Assembly: GCA_937942435.1 (NCBI GenBank)
Contig: CALDEM010000054.1
Coordinates: 1 to 64,000, forward strand
DNA length: 64,000 bases
Direction of reading: 5' to 3'
From: an uncultured Saprospiraceae bacterium
Lineage (GTDB): Bacteria; Bacteroidota; Bacteroidia; Chitinophagales; Saprospiraceae
Shown here: in pieces, positions 29,083-37,093 of the stretch
Numbering within the stretch: position 1 is the stretch's first letter
How the letters are laid out: each line of letters begins with the position of its first letter
Notes under the pieces: generated by a model
What the model was told of the DNA's origin: nothing
Seen by the model: the letters and a program-made list of their open reading frames with translations, nothing else
Database searches by the model: none
Position numbers and translations under genes: made by a program

Positions 29083-29111
29083 TTGATTTATTTGGATAGG
29101 TATTACCTTTG
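29083..29111 (+). promoter_or_regulatory. Bacteroidota-type promoter of the wzz-like gene
   Basis: TTG at 29083-29085, 18 bases, then TACCTTTG at 29104-29111 are a close match to the -33/-7 consensus. The ATG at 29118 lies 7 bases after the -7 box, suggesting a leaderless transcript. An in-frame TTG at 29109 lies inside the box and is unlikely to be a start. Confidence 0.5.
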
Positions 29112-29117
29112 ATATCT

Positions 29118-30185
29118 ATGGAGCCAACAAAGGGTCAACAGAAGTATGTGGACGAGATCACACTCGATGAGGTGATCTCAGCCTCTGCTGATGTGATCAG
29201 ATGGATCAAGTCAAATATTTTAGGTCTTGGACTGTCTTGTCTTCTAACCCTTGGGGTCGTGCTTTTTTGGTATACTCAGCAAGAAGATCATTATGTTGCA
29301 GAGCTGTCGTTTATGCTCAATGATGACAACAATCCTCAGATATCTGGGATGGCTGGTGTACTTAGCCAATTTGGAATAGCTCCTTCTGGAGGTAAGTATA
29401 ATGTTGATAAACTATTAGAAATAGCCCGATCAAAGAGAATCATAGAGTCAACTTTATTAAATGAAGTTAAAATTGCTAACAGAAATTCCACTTTAGCAAA
29501 TCACTTTATCAATATCCATAAGATGGATGATACTTGGGTAGATAAACGTCCGGACCTCGAAAGCTATCTACTTGACTCGAACAACGTCAAAACCTCTGAT
29601 GGACAATTTGTTCTGAAATCTTTGATCAATAAAATAGTCGGGACCAAACAAAATAGGTCAAATGCATTATTGACTTCAGATTATGGGAATACAGATTACA
29701 TTATGTCATTCTATATGAAGTCTCTTTCAGACAGTCTATCGATACTTTTCGTAAATGAACTTTATGATGAAGTGAATTCCTTTTTTGTAGAAAAATCTGT
29801 AGAGCGAAGTCAGAAAGTTCATGATTTGATTGTCGCCGAGAGAGATTCATTGACTAAGTTAATATCTGATTCAGCTCTTAAAGCCGCACAAATAAAAGAT
29901 AGAAGTACTGGACTAGTTAAAAATCAAAATAATGTTCAAGCAGCTCTACTCGAAAGTAAATTGGTTGGTTATCAAGCTGCTCTTCAACAAATAACTGAAA
30001 ACCTGGGAAGAGCAGAATATGCTCTTAAAACAAATGCACCACTAATTCAACTATTAGATGCGCCTTCTTATCCAATATCACCTCAAAAACCTTCCATTCT
30101 AAAGTATGTGTTGTTAGGGCTTGTGTTGGGTATCGTTTCTTACTTGATCATCATATTCGGTTTAAAGGTTATAAAGAGAGTTTAG
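29118..30185 (+). CDS. Wzz-like polysaccharide chain-length / co-polymerase protein
   Basis: A 355-residue inner-membrane protein with the polysaccharide co-polymerase layout: a first membrane helix at about 32-52 (LGLGLSCLLTLGVVLFW), a long periplasmic part with a coiled-coil stretch (about 230-310), a proline-rich SYPISPQKPSILKY element, and a second helix close to the C-terminus. There is no cytoplasmic tyrosine-kinase domain. Such proteins set glycan chain length together with a Wzy polymerase; a Wzy-like gene lies at 45331-46569. The ATG at 29118 is chosen over a TTG at 29109 that lies within the promoter. It heads the PAPS gene set. Confidence 0.75.
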   Translation: MEPTKGQQKYVDEITLDEVISASADVIRWIKSNILGLGLSCLLTLGVVLFWYTQQEDHYVAELSFMLNDDNNPQISGMAGVLSQFGIAPSGGKYNVDKLLEIARSKRIIESTLLNEVKIANRNSTLANHFINIHKMDDTWVDKRPDLESYLLDSNNVKTSDGQFVLKSLINKIVGTKQNRSNALLTSDYGNTDYIMSFYMKSLSDSLSILFVNELYDEVNSFFVEKSVERSQKVHDLIVAERDSLTKLISDSALKAAQIKDRSTGLVKNQNNVQAALLESKLVGYQAALQQITENLGRAEYALKTNAPLIQLLDAPSYPISPQKPSILKYVLLGLVLGIVSYLIIIFGLKVIKRV

Positions 30186-30209
30186 GTTCTACCTTTCAAA
30201 TAAATGAGG

Positions 30210-30217
30210 TAGGTTTG
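30210..30217 (+). promoter_or_regulatory. Putative -7 box before the DUF2061-cysC-cysD-cysN genes
   Basis: TAGGTTTG matches TAnnTTTG, 17 bases before the ATG at 30235. It suggests the sulfate-activation genes may have their own promoter besides the one before the wzz-like gene. No -33 TTG was seen. Confidence 0.3.
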
Positions 30218-30234
30218 CTGGCTGATATTAAGGT

Positions 30235-30474
30235 ATGGGTGAAATCCAAAAAGAATCTCATTTTAGAAGTATACTCAAAGGTTTGACCTGGAGGATCATA
30301 GCTTCAGCTGCGATTTTCGTAATTACCTATCTTACAACAGGAGAGATGAACACTGCTGTTAAAGTAACGTCTATCGAGTTTCCGGTTAAGCTACTCTTAT
30401 ACTATCTACATGAACGTGGCTGGCAAGCCATACCGAGGGGTTCTATCAGAAGTATGTTCAAATCAAAGAAGTAA
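30235..30474 (+). CDS. DUF2061 family small membrane protein
   Basis: A 79-residue protein with two hydrophobic segments. FRSILKGLTWRIIASAAIF and the following TYLTTGEMNTAVKV are the signature of DUF2061, ending in KLLLYYLHERGW. This family is often encoded beside sulfate-activation genes, as here: cysC begins two bases after its stop. The function is not established; a role tied to sulfate activation or transport is inferred only from neighbourhood. Confidence 0.85.
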   Translation: MGEIQKESHFRSILKGLTWRIIASAAIFVITYLTTGEMNTAVKVTSIEFPVKLLLYYLHERGWQAIPRGSIRSMFKSKK

Positions 30475-30475
30475 A

Positions 30476-31075
30476 GTGGCAGATCACATTCACCCTATTT
30501 TCGATCAATTAGTTGGCCGTCAAGAGCGAGAAAAGTTCTTGAATCAAAAAAGTCATGTTTATTGGTTTACAGGTCTTTCTGGATCTGGCAAAAGTACGGT
30601 TGCCAAGGGAGTTGAACGCATGCTTTTCATTAAAGGGTACTTTGTGCAAGTCATAGATGGAGACAATGTACGCTCTGGTTTGTGCAATAATCTCGGCTTC
30701 TCTATGGAGGACAGAGCTGAAAATATAAGACGTGTAGCAGAGTTGGCTAAGCTTTACTTGGATTCGGGTGTTATAACATTGTGTTCTTTTATTAGCCCGA
30801 CTATAGCAATAAGAGAGTCTGCTCAACAAATCATAGGAGAGAATGATTTTAAAGAGGTTTACATCAACACGCCTGTAGAGGTTTGCGAGCAAAGAGATGT
30901 TAAAGGTCTATATAAAAAAGCGAGAGCAGGAGAGATAAAAGGATTTACTGGCATAGACAGTCCATATGAAGCTCCTTTAAATCCAGCTAAAGAAATAATC
31001 ACGACAGATCAATCAATTGAAGAAAGTGTAATCGAAGTTTTTAATTTTGTCATCCAAGAATCGAAATTCAAGTAA
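30476..31075 (+). CDS. cysC: Adenylylsulfate (APS) kinase
   Basis: A 199-residue APS kinase that phosphorylates adenylylsulfate to PAPS. Walker A GLSGSGKST is at residues 33-41; VIDGDNVRSGLCNNLGF binds the substrate, and LCSFISPT holds the active-site serine region. The GTG at 30476 is preferred over an earlier in-frame start at 30410, because it gives the usual CysC length and N-terminus and lies just after the DUF2061 stop. Its stop overlaps the cysD start as TAATG. Confidence 0.95.
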   Translation: MADHIHPIFDQLVGRQEREKFLNQKSHVYWFTGLSGSGKSTVAKGVERMLFIKGYFVQVIDGDNVRSGLCNNLGFSMEDRAENIRRVAELAKLYLDSGVITLCSFISPTIAIRESAQQIIGENDFKEVYINTPVEVCEQRDVKGLYKKARAGEIKGFTGIDSPYEAPLNPAKEIITTDQSIEESVIEVFNFVIQESKFK

Positions 31076-31977
31076 TGGATTATAACCTTAGTCATATAAA
31101 AGAACTCGAAGCAGAATCTATCTATATCATGAGAGAAGTGGCCGCTCAATTCGAACGCCCAGCTCTGATGTTTTCGGGAGGAAAGGACTCTATTTTGATG
31201 GTACATTTAGCCCATAAAGCTTTTTATCCAGCAAAGATCCCATTTCCATTACTTCATGTAGATACAGGACATAACTTTCCAGAGACAATCGAATATCGCG
31301 ATAGCCTTGTTAAAAAGCTTGGAGCAAAATTGATAGTTGGTTCTGTAGACGAGGCAATTGAATCAGGTTTAGTAACTGAAGAAAAAGGATTTAACGCAAG
31401 TAGAAACATGCTTCAGATAGCGGTTCTTCTTGATGCTTTGGAAAAAGGTAAATATGATGCTGCCTTAGGTGGAGCAAGAAGAGATGAAGAAAAGGCGAGG
31501 GCTAAAGAACGTTTCTTTTCTCATAGGGATGAGTTTGGCCAGTGGGATCCCAAAAACCAAAGACCAGAGCTATGGAACCTATTTAACGGTCGTAAAAACA
31601 TGGGAGAACATTTTAGAATCTTCCCGATTAGCAACTGGACAGAGTTAGATGTCTGGCAGTATCTCGCTGCAGAAAAGGTAGAATTGCCTTCGTTATATTT
31701 TGCGCATGAAAGAGAGGTTTTTGAAAGAGAAGGTGCGTTGCTGGCAGATTGCGAATACATAGAAAAGAAACCAGACGAAGTGATAAAAAAAGAAATGGTC
31801 CGATGTAGAACCATTGGAGATATGACTTGCACTGGCGTTTGGAGATCTACAGCATCAACTGTAGAGGATATCATTGAGGAGATCGCTACAACGAGAATGA
31901 CTGAAAGAGGGGGAAGGACTGATGACAAACGAAGCGAAACTGCTATGGAGGACCGTAAAAAAGAAGGATACTTCTAA
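31075..31977 (+). CDS. cysD: Sulfate adenylyltransferase subunit 2
   Basis: A 300-residue CysD, the catalytic subunit of ATP sulfurylase that makes APS from sulfate and ATP. The PP-loop SGGKDS is at residues 34-39, with LHVDTGHNFPET and the C-terminal GGRTDDKRSETAME typical of the family. It works as a heterodimer with CysN, encoded 35 bases downstream. Start is the ATG that overlaps the cysC stop by one base. Confidence 0.97.
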   Translation: MDYNLSHIKELEAESIYIMREVAAQFERPALMFSGGKDSILMVHLAHKAFYPAKIPFPLLHVDTGHNFPETIEYRDSLVKKLGAKLIVGSVDEAIESGLVTEEKGFNASRNMLQIAVLLDALEKGKYDAALGGARRDEEKARAKERFFSHRDEFGQWDPKNQRPELWNLFNGRKNMGEHFRIFPISNWTELDVWQYLAAEKVELPSLYFAHEREVFEREGALLADCEYIEKKPDEVIKKEMVRCRTIGDMTCTGVWRSTASTVEDIIEEIATTRMTERGGRTDDKRSETAMEDRKKEGYF

Positions 31978-32012
31978 AACTTCTTTTACTAATATCTAAA
32001 ATCAAGTCATAA

Positions 32013-33272
32013 ATGACTAATAACAATACAGAACTACTAAGATTTACAACTGCAGGAAGTGTTGATGATGGAAAGTCTACTTTGATAGGACGACTACTCT
32101 ATGATAGTAAGAGCATATACCAAGATCAGTATGATCAGATCAAAGATACATCAGAGAGAAGAGGTGAAGAAGGTGTGAATCTTGCTTTGCTTACTGATGG
32201 CCTTAAATCTGAAAGAGAGCAAGGCATAACGATAGATGTAGCCTACAGATATTTTAGTACGCCTAAGCGAAAGTTCATTATAGCTGATACTCCTGGACAT
32301 ACCCAGTATACTCGAAATATGGTAACAGGGGCGTCTACCGCAAATGTTGCTCTTATATTAGTAGATGCTCGTCATGGTGTAGTCGATCAAACCAGAAGAC
32401 ACGCCATCATCGCTTCACTGTTGCAGATCCCTCACATAGTTGTTTGTATTAATAAGATGGATCTTGTTGACTTCAGTCAGGAGGCCTATGATAAAATACA
32501 AGAAAGCTTCGAGAGCTTTGCTGCAAAACTAGATGTAAAGGATGTTCACTTCATCCCGATCTCTGCTTTGAAAGGAGATAATGTAGTTAATAGATCAGAA
32601 AAAACATCTTGGTACGAAGGCCCGACTTTGATGTACTACCTAGAAAATGTGCACATCGCTAGTGATCATAATTTTATAGATCAGAGATTTCCTGTTCAAT
32701 TTGTGATTAGACCATATAGTGATGAGTTTCATGACTTTAGAGGTTATGCAGGTAGGCTTGCTGGTGGCGTTATGAAAAAAGGGGATGAAGTAACTTTGTT
32801 ACCTTCAGGATTCACTACAAAGATTAAAAAGATTCACGGTGCTGATGGAGAGCAAGAAGAGGCCTTTCCTCCACAATCTATAACTGTTGAGTTGGAAGAG
32901 GATTTTGACTTGAGTCGTGGAGATATGATCGTGAGGGCTAATAACCAACCAGAAATCACTCAAGACATCGATGTTATGATGTGCTGGTTTGACAATACAA
33001 AGCCTCTAAAACAGAAAGGAAAGTTTGCCCTACAGCATACGACTCAAAATGTTAGATGTGTGGTTAAAGAGATTCGCTACAAGCTAGATATCAATACTTT
33101 GCACAGACTACAGGATGACAAGAATATCAATATGAATGACATAGCCCGTGTATCGCTTCGGGTCACTAAACCACTATTCATTGATTCGTATAGACAAAAT
33201 AGAATAACTGGAAGTATTATCTTAGTGGATGAGGCATCCAATAATACTGTTGCAGCTGGAATGATAATCTAA
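32013..33272 (+). CDS. cysN: Sulfate adenylyltransferase subunit 1 (GTPase)
   Basis: A 419-residue CysN, the EF-Tu-like GTPase subunit of ATP sulfurylase. G1 is AGSVDDGKST (residues 14-23), G3 is DTPGHTQY and G4 is NKMD, followed by two beta-barrel domains. It is not fused to a CysC domain, in agreement with the separate cysC upstream. It completes a PAPS pathway (CysD, CysN, CysC). The sulfotransferase gene follows after 14 bases. Confidence 0.97.
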   Translation: MTNNNTELLRFTTAGSVDDGKSTLIGRLLYDSKSIYQDQYDQIKDTSERRGEEGVNLALLTDGLKSEREQGITIDVAYRYFSTPKRKFIIADTPGHTQYTRNMVTGASTANVALILVDARHGVVDQTRRHAIIASLLQIPHIVVCINKMDLVDFSQEAYDKIQESFESFAAKLDVKDVHFIPISALKGDNVVNRSEKTSWYEGPTLMYYLENVHIASDHNFIDQRFPVQFVIRPYSDEFHDFRGYAGRLAGGVMKKGDEVTLLPSGFTTKIKKIHGADGEQEEAFPPQSITVELEEDFDLSRGDMIVRANNQPEITQDIDVMMCWFDNTKPLKQKGKFALQHTTQNVRCVVKEIRYKLDINTLHRLQDDKNINMNDIARVSLRVTKPLFIDSYRQNRITGSIILVDEASNNTVAAGMII

Positions 33273-33286
33273 TTCCTTAATGTGAA

Positions 33287-34228
33287 ATGAATCATGCTCC
33301 GATCATTATAGCTGGTTTTGGTAGGTCGGGGACAACTTGGCTTTCAGATATAATATCAAAAGCCCTTGGTGGGCTTATTTTATTTGAGCCACTGCATCCT
33401 GGAGTATACGCGGAATCAAGAGAATTTTGCTATTCCGTTTCTTTAGATTCATCAAAAAGTATCATAACACATCTCAATGAGGCAACATCAAAAGTTCCTT
33501 TTAATAACAATTGGCTCCTCAGAAATCATCTGAACACTCCCCTTCAAGAAAACTCACAATCCTTTGTAGAATACATCTGGAAAAACACTGATGTCATAGG
33601 CTTCAAGACCATAAGATCTAATCATCTGTTAGATGAGCTATCAAAAACTATTAGTGGACGAGTTCTTTATATATATAGGCATCCTTTAGCTGTGCTCATG
33701 TCGATATTGAATCGAAAGAGATTTTGGGATGAGTATGGCTGGGAATGGCATAACCAACACTTTTTCGAGAGAGCATTGAGGCATCCACTTTGGTCTAGCA
33801 AACAAACCAAAGTTTTAAAGGGCCTACGATCGTCGGTGTTGGCTGACCATGAGATGACGATTCTTATGATGTGGTCCATATCATTCATTCTAGCTCTCGA
33901 TGAAGTACGCAAGTGTGATGGCGTCTTGATTTCTTATGAAGACTTGTATCTCAACCCATATCAAGAAGCCCAGGAGATACTCTCACATCTAGGTATTGAA
34001 AAAGCCAAACTTCATCCTTCTTATTTCTTCACGCCGTCCTTAACCACAATGAATACCATACATAACCGTAAGGAGCTACTCAATTCAGGTAGAGAAATTT
34101 TAGACGAATTGTTCTGGAAAAAAAAGCTGAATGACTCAAAAACGAAGGAATATTTTAGCTTGATAAAAGAGATCCTTTCCTTGGATAATCATGCTTTTGA
34201 ACTGGCTCAAAAAAAGCAATATGTCTAA
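33287..34228 (+). CDS. PAPS-dependent sulfotransferase
   Basis: A 313-residue sulfotransferase-family protein. The 5'-phosphosulfate loop is GFGRSGTTW (residues 10-18) and the 3'-phosphate site is around VLYIYRHPLAVLMSIL. No signal peptide or membrane helix is visible, so it acts in the cytosol on a soluble or lipid-linked acceptor. It directly follows cysN, so it is the likely consumer of the PAPS made by the preceding three enzymes. The acceptor is unknown; a surface glycan is inferred from the wzz-like gene at the start of the unit. Confidence 0.85.
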   Translation: MNHAPIIIAGFGRSGTTWLSDIISKALGGLILFEPLHPGVYAESREFCYSVSLDSSKSIITHLNEATSKVPFNNNWLLRNHLNTPLQENSQSFVEYIWKNTDVIGFKTIRSNHLLDELSKTISGRVLYIYRHPLAVLMSILNRKRFWDEYGWEWHNQHFFERALRHPLWSSKQTKVLKGLRSSVLADHEMTILMMWSISFILALDEVRKCDGVLISYEDLYLNPYQEAQEILSHLGIEKAKLHPSYFFTPSLTTMNTIHNRKELLNSGREILDELFWKKKLNDSKTKEYFSLIKEILSLDNHAFELAQKKQYV

Positions 34229-34240
34229 CGCCCATCTGAC

Positions 34241-34288
34241 TAAAAAATCACCATATCGGGTGAGACTATAATTATTCTGATTTTTTTA
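34241..34288 (+). terminator. Probable terminator after the PAPS/sulfotransferase unit
   Basis: TAAAAAATCA at 34241-34250 pairs with TGATTTTTTTA at 34278-34288, enclosing a second small stem TCACC/GGTGA. The right arm itself supplies the T-run. The loop is long, so strength is uncertain. Confidence 0.4.
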
Positions 34289-34298
34289 TGAAAAACCC

Positions 34299-34306
34299 TA
34301 TCTTTG
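34299..34306 (+). promoter_or_regulatory. Putative -7 promoter box for rplY
   Basis: TATCTTTG matches TAnnTTTG, 33 bases before the rplY ATG and just after the proposed terminator, which fits the start of a new transcription unit. Confidence 0.4.
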
Positions 34307-34339
34307 CGGTCCTTTTGAAAAAGCGAAAGAATACGAGTC

Positions 34340-34972
34340 ATGGATATAGTACAGATAAACGTAGAGCCAAGAAATGATCTTGGAAAAAAAGCAACTAAAG
34401 CAGTAAGAAATGCGGGAAAGATACCTGCAGTTCTATACAGCAAGAAAAATGGCGTTTCTCATTTTTCTACAAAACACGGTGATGTCAAGACCATGATTTA
34501 CACACCTCACTTCAAGTTAGCAGAAATCGCTCTTGAAGGAACGACTCGCAAAGCAATTATCAAGGATATAGATTTTCATCCCGTTACTGATGAGATTATG
34601 CACATGGACTTTCTTGAGCTGGTAGAAGGTCACCCAGTAATCGCAGATATACCAGTTAGTTTTAAGGGTGTATCTCCAGGTGTAAAAAGTGGGGGTAAGC
34701 TAATCCGAACACTAAGAAAGGTAACAGTAAAGACAACTCCAGAAAATCTTGTCGATACTCTTTTCGTAAGCATCGACGAGTTGGAGCTTGGCAGTGCTGT
34801 TCGTGTAAAAGATATCGAATTGCCAGAAGGTGTTCAAGTCATGGTAGAAGGAGCAACACCTGTTGCTAACGTAGAAGTACCAAGAGCACTTAAGAGCGCC
34901 GATGATGAAGCAGAAAAAAGCGGTGAAGCTTCTGAAGGAGAACAAGAAGAAGGTGAAACTTCTGAAGGATAG
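34340..34972 (+). CDS. rplY: 50S ribosomal protein L25 (Ctc form)
   Basis: A 210-residue L25/Ctc protein that binds 5S rRNA. The N-terminal L25 domain (1-90) has LGKKATKAVRNAGKIPAVLYS and the C-terminal beta domain (about 95-185) has HMDFLELVEGHPVIADIPV. The last 25 residues are an acidic Glu/Ser/Gly tail, common in longer Ctc forms. Its 3' end overlaps the NlpC/P60 lipoprotein gene by 20 bases. Confidence 0.95.
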   Translation: MDIVQINVEPRNDLGKKATKAVRNAGKIPAVLYSKKNGVSHFSTKHGDVKTMIYTPHFKLAEIALEGTTRKAIIKDIDFHPVTDEIMHMDFLELVEGHPVIADIPVSFKGVSPGVKSGGKLIRTLRKVTVKTTPENLVDTLFVSIDELELGSAVRVKDIELPEGVQVMVEGATPVANVEVPRALKSADDEAEKSGEASEGEQEEGETSEG

Positions 34973-35459
34973 TAATAATCCGCGTTTTTCATTACTTGTG
35001 CTTTTAGTCGTTACACTATTTTACTCTTGCAGTAGTTCAAGATCTAGAAGTGATAGAACATCATATATCTCAAATCAGAGGTCTGAGATCGTAAAAACTG
35101 CTCGCAATCAAATAGGCAAGAAATACAAATACAGCGCTAAGGGTCCTAACGCATTCGACTGTTCAGGATTGGTAAGTTATGTATTCAATAAAGAAGGGCT
35201 CGCCATCAGTGGATCAGCTTCTAACATGTATAGCCAAGGAAAATCTATTCCACTGCAAAAAGCTAATCCCGGAGACTTGATCTTTTATAAAAAGGATGGC
35301 CGCATATTTCATGTAAGTATCATATCACGAACAGAAAAAGGTAAACTATGGGTCGTCCATAGCACTAGTTCTCGAGGAGTTATTGAAGAAGATGTGTTGG
35401 CTTCACTATATTGGAAGCCTATGATATACAAGACTGTAACTTTATCGTCATTCAAGTAA
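34953..35459 (+). CDS. NlpC/P60 (C40) peptidoglycan peptidase lipoprotein
   Basis: A 168-residue lipoprotein. Residues 1-26 are a lipoprotein signal ending in the lipobox LFYSC (Cys26). The NlpC/P60 domain has catalytic Cys70 in FDCSGLV, His120 in FHVSII and His136 in VVHSTS. Such enzymes cut stem peptides in the cell wall. The GTG at 34953 is preferred because it sits right before the signal peptide; earlier in-frame ATGs at 34902 would put a charged stretch in front of it and overlap rplY by 71 bases. Confidence 0.85.
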   Translation: MKLLKDSNNPRFSLLVLLVVTLFYSCSSSRSRSDRTSYISNQRSEIVKTARNQIGKKYKYSAKGPNAFDCSGLVSYVFNKEGLAISGSASNMYSQGKSIPLQKANPGDLIFYKKDGRIFHVSIISRTEKGKLWVVHSTSSRGVIEEDVLASLYWKPMIYKTVTLSSFK

Positions 35460-35463
35460 GTCT

Positions 35464-36093
35464 ATGTCGTGGTTCAACAAATTTCTTAAATGGTTATCAA
35501 TGGAAAAAGGTAAAAAAAGAATCAACCTCATATTGTTTGGCCCTCCGGGTTCTGGGAAAGGTACTCAAGCAAAAATGCTAGAAGAAAAATTTGACTTACT
35601 TCAGATATCAACTGGAGATTTGTTTAGATACGAGTTAGGTAACAATACACCACTAGGCCAAAAAGCGCGAACATACATGGATAAGGGCCAATTGGTTCCT
35701 GATGAAGTTACCGTGGCCATGCTAAAGAACAAACTTGAGATGCACCCTCATGTAAAGGGTTACATTTTTGACGGTTTCCCAAGAACCATCCCACAATCAG
35801 AAGCACTTGATGAGTTACTTAAGGAAAGAGGCGAAAGCGTCGATAGTCTCATCTCACTTGTTGTTGATGAAGAAGAGATTGTAAAAAGGCTTTTAGAAAG
35901 AGGTAAAACTTCTGGACGTAAAGATGATGCCAATGAAGAGGTAATAAGAAATCGCATCTCTGTTTACAAATCAGAGACTTCACCTGTTTATGATTACTAT
36001 GATCAGCAAAAGCTATCGCAGCAAATATCTGGTGTTGGCGATATCTCTGAGATTAATGGTCGATTGAACAGCCTTATCTCAAGTCTTGCCTAA
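35464..36093 (+). CDS. adk: Adenylate kinase
   Basis: A 209-residue adenylate kinase that interconverts ATP, ADP and AMP. Walker A GPPGSGKGT is at 26-34, QISTGDLFR binds AMP, and the lid is the short type (RGKTSGRKDDANEE) without zinc cysteines, as is usual in Bacteroidota. Two starts are possible: ATG 35464, used here, or ATG 35500, which would remove an unusual 12-residue N-terminal extension. It lies 4 bases after the lipoprotein gene. Confidence 0.95.
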   Translation: MSWFNKFLKWLSMEKGKKRINLILFGPPGSGKGTQAKMLEEKFDLLQISTGDLFRYELGNNTPLGQKARTYMDKGQLVPDEVTVAMLKNKLEMHPHVKGYIFDGFPRTIPQSEALDELLKERGESVDSLISLVVDEEEIVKRLLERGKTSGRKDDANEEVIRNRISVYKSETSPVYDYYDQQKLSQQISGVGDISEINGRLNSLISSLA

Positions 36094-36103
36094 AAACTAA
36101 AGC

Positions 36104-37093
36104 TTGGCAGATCAAAACTTCGTTGATTATGTAAAAATCTGTTGTCGCTCCGGACACGGTGGTCGAGGTAGTTCTCATTTTAGAAGGGATAGGCTTACTG
36201 CCAAGGGTGGCCCTGATGGTGGTGATGGCGGTCGAGGAGGAAATATCGTCCTTAAAGGAAATGCACAGCTCTGGACTCTCCTTCATCTAAAGTACAGAAA
36301 ACACGTGATCGCTAGCGAAGGCGAACATGGCAGTGGTGCCAGGAAAACTGGCTCCGACGGACAAGACGAAATCCTTGAAGTACCGCTAGGTACAATTGCA
36401 AAAGATGTTGAAACAGGAGAGACCCTTTTTGAAATAACAGACGATGGGCAAACCAAGATTCTTTTAAAAGGTGGAATTGGTGGTTTAGGAAATTGGAATT
36501 TTAAATCTTCCACAAACCAATCCCCTCAGTATGCTCAGCCTGGTGGCGAAGGAAAAGAAGAGTGGAAGATATTAGAATTAAAGTTGCTTGCAGATGTTGG
36601 TCTTGTTGGTTTTCCCAACGCAGGCAAGTCGACGCTTCTTTCTGTTGTAAGTGCGGCTAAACCAAAAATAGGTAGCTATGCTTTCACAACACTCACGCCT
36701 AATCTCGGTATAGTCTCTTATAGAGATGCCAGATCATTTGTGATGGCTGACATCCCAGGTATAATTGAAAACGCACATGTCGGCAAAGGACTAGGCATAA
36801 GATTCTTAAGACATATAGAGAGAAATGCAGCTCTGCTTTTTATAATTCCTGCCGATACAGACAGTATAAAAAAAGAATACGAAGTATTAGTAAATGAACT
36901 TCAGATGTACAATCCCGAATTGTTACACAAGCCTAGGATACTTGGTGTTTCTAAAAAAGATCTCATTGATGATGAGCTACAAGCTATGTTAGAGGAGGAT
37001 CTTCCAGAGGGCGTTTCCACTGTCTTCTTTTCAGCAGTATCACAAGATGGCATCACAGAACTAAAAGATCTAATCTGGGAGGTCGTTAGTTAG
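36104..37093 (+). CDS. obgE: Obg-family ribosome assembly GTPase
   Basis: A 329-residue Obg GTPase involved in 50S subunit maturation and stress control. The glycine-rich Obg fold (residues 4-160, GGPDGGDGGRGGNIV) precedes the G domain with G1 GFPNAGKST at 169-177 and G3 DIPGI. There is no C-terminal OCT domain. The start must be TTG at 36104: an in-frame TAA lies two codons upstream and the conserved NFVDYVKI begins at residue 5. It overlaps the convergent aminotransferase gene by 8 bases. Confidence 0.95.
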   Translation: MADQNFVDYVKICCRSGHGGRGSSHFRRDRLTAKGGPDGGDGGRGGNIVLKGNAQLWTLLHLKYRKHVIASEGEHGSGARKTGSDGQDEILEVPLGTIAKDVETGETLFEITDDGQTKILLKGGIGGLGNWNFKSSTNQSPQYAQPGGEGKEEWKILELKLLADVGLVGFPNAGKSTLLSVVSAAKPKIGSYAFTTLTPNLGIVSYRDARSFVMADIPGIIENAHVGKGLGIRFLRHIERNAALLFIIPADTDSIKKEYEVLVNELQMYNPELLHKPRILGVSKKDLIDDELQAMLEEDLPEGVSTVFFSAVSQDGITELKDLIWEVVS

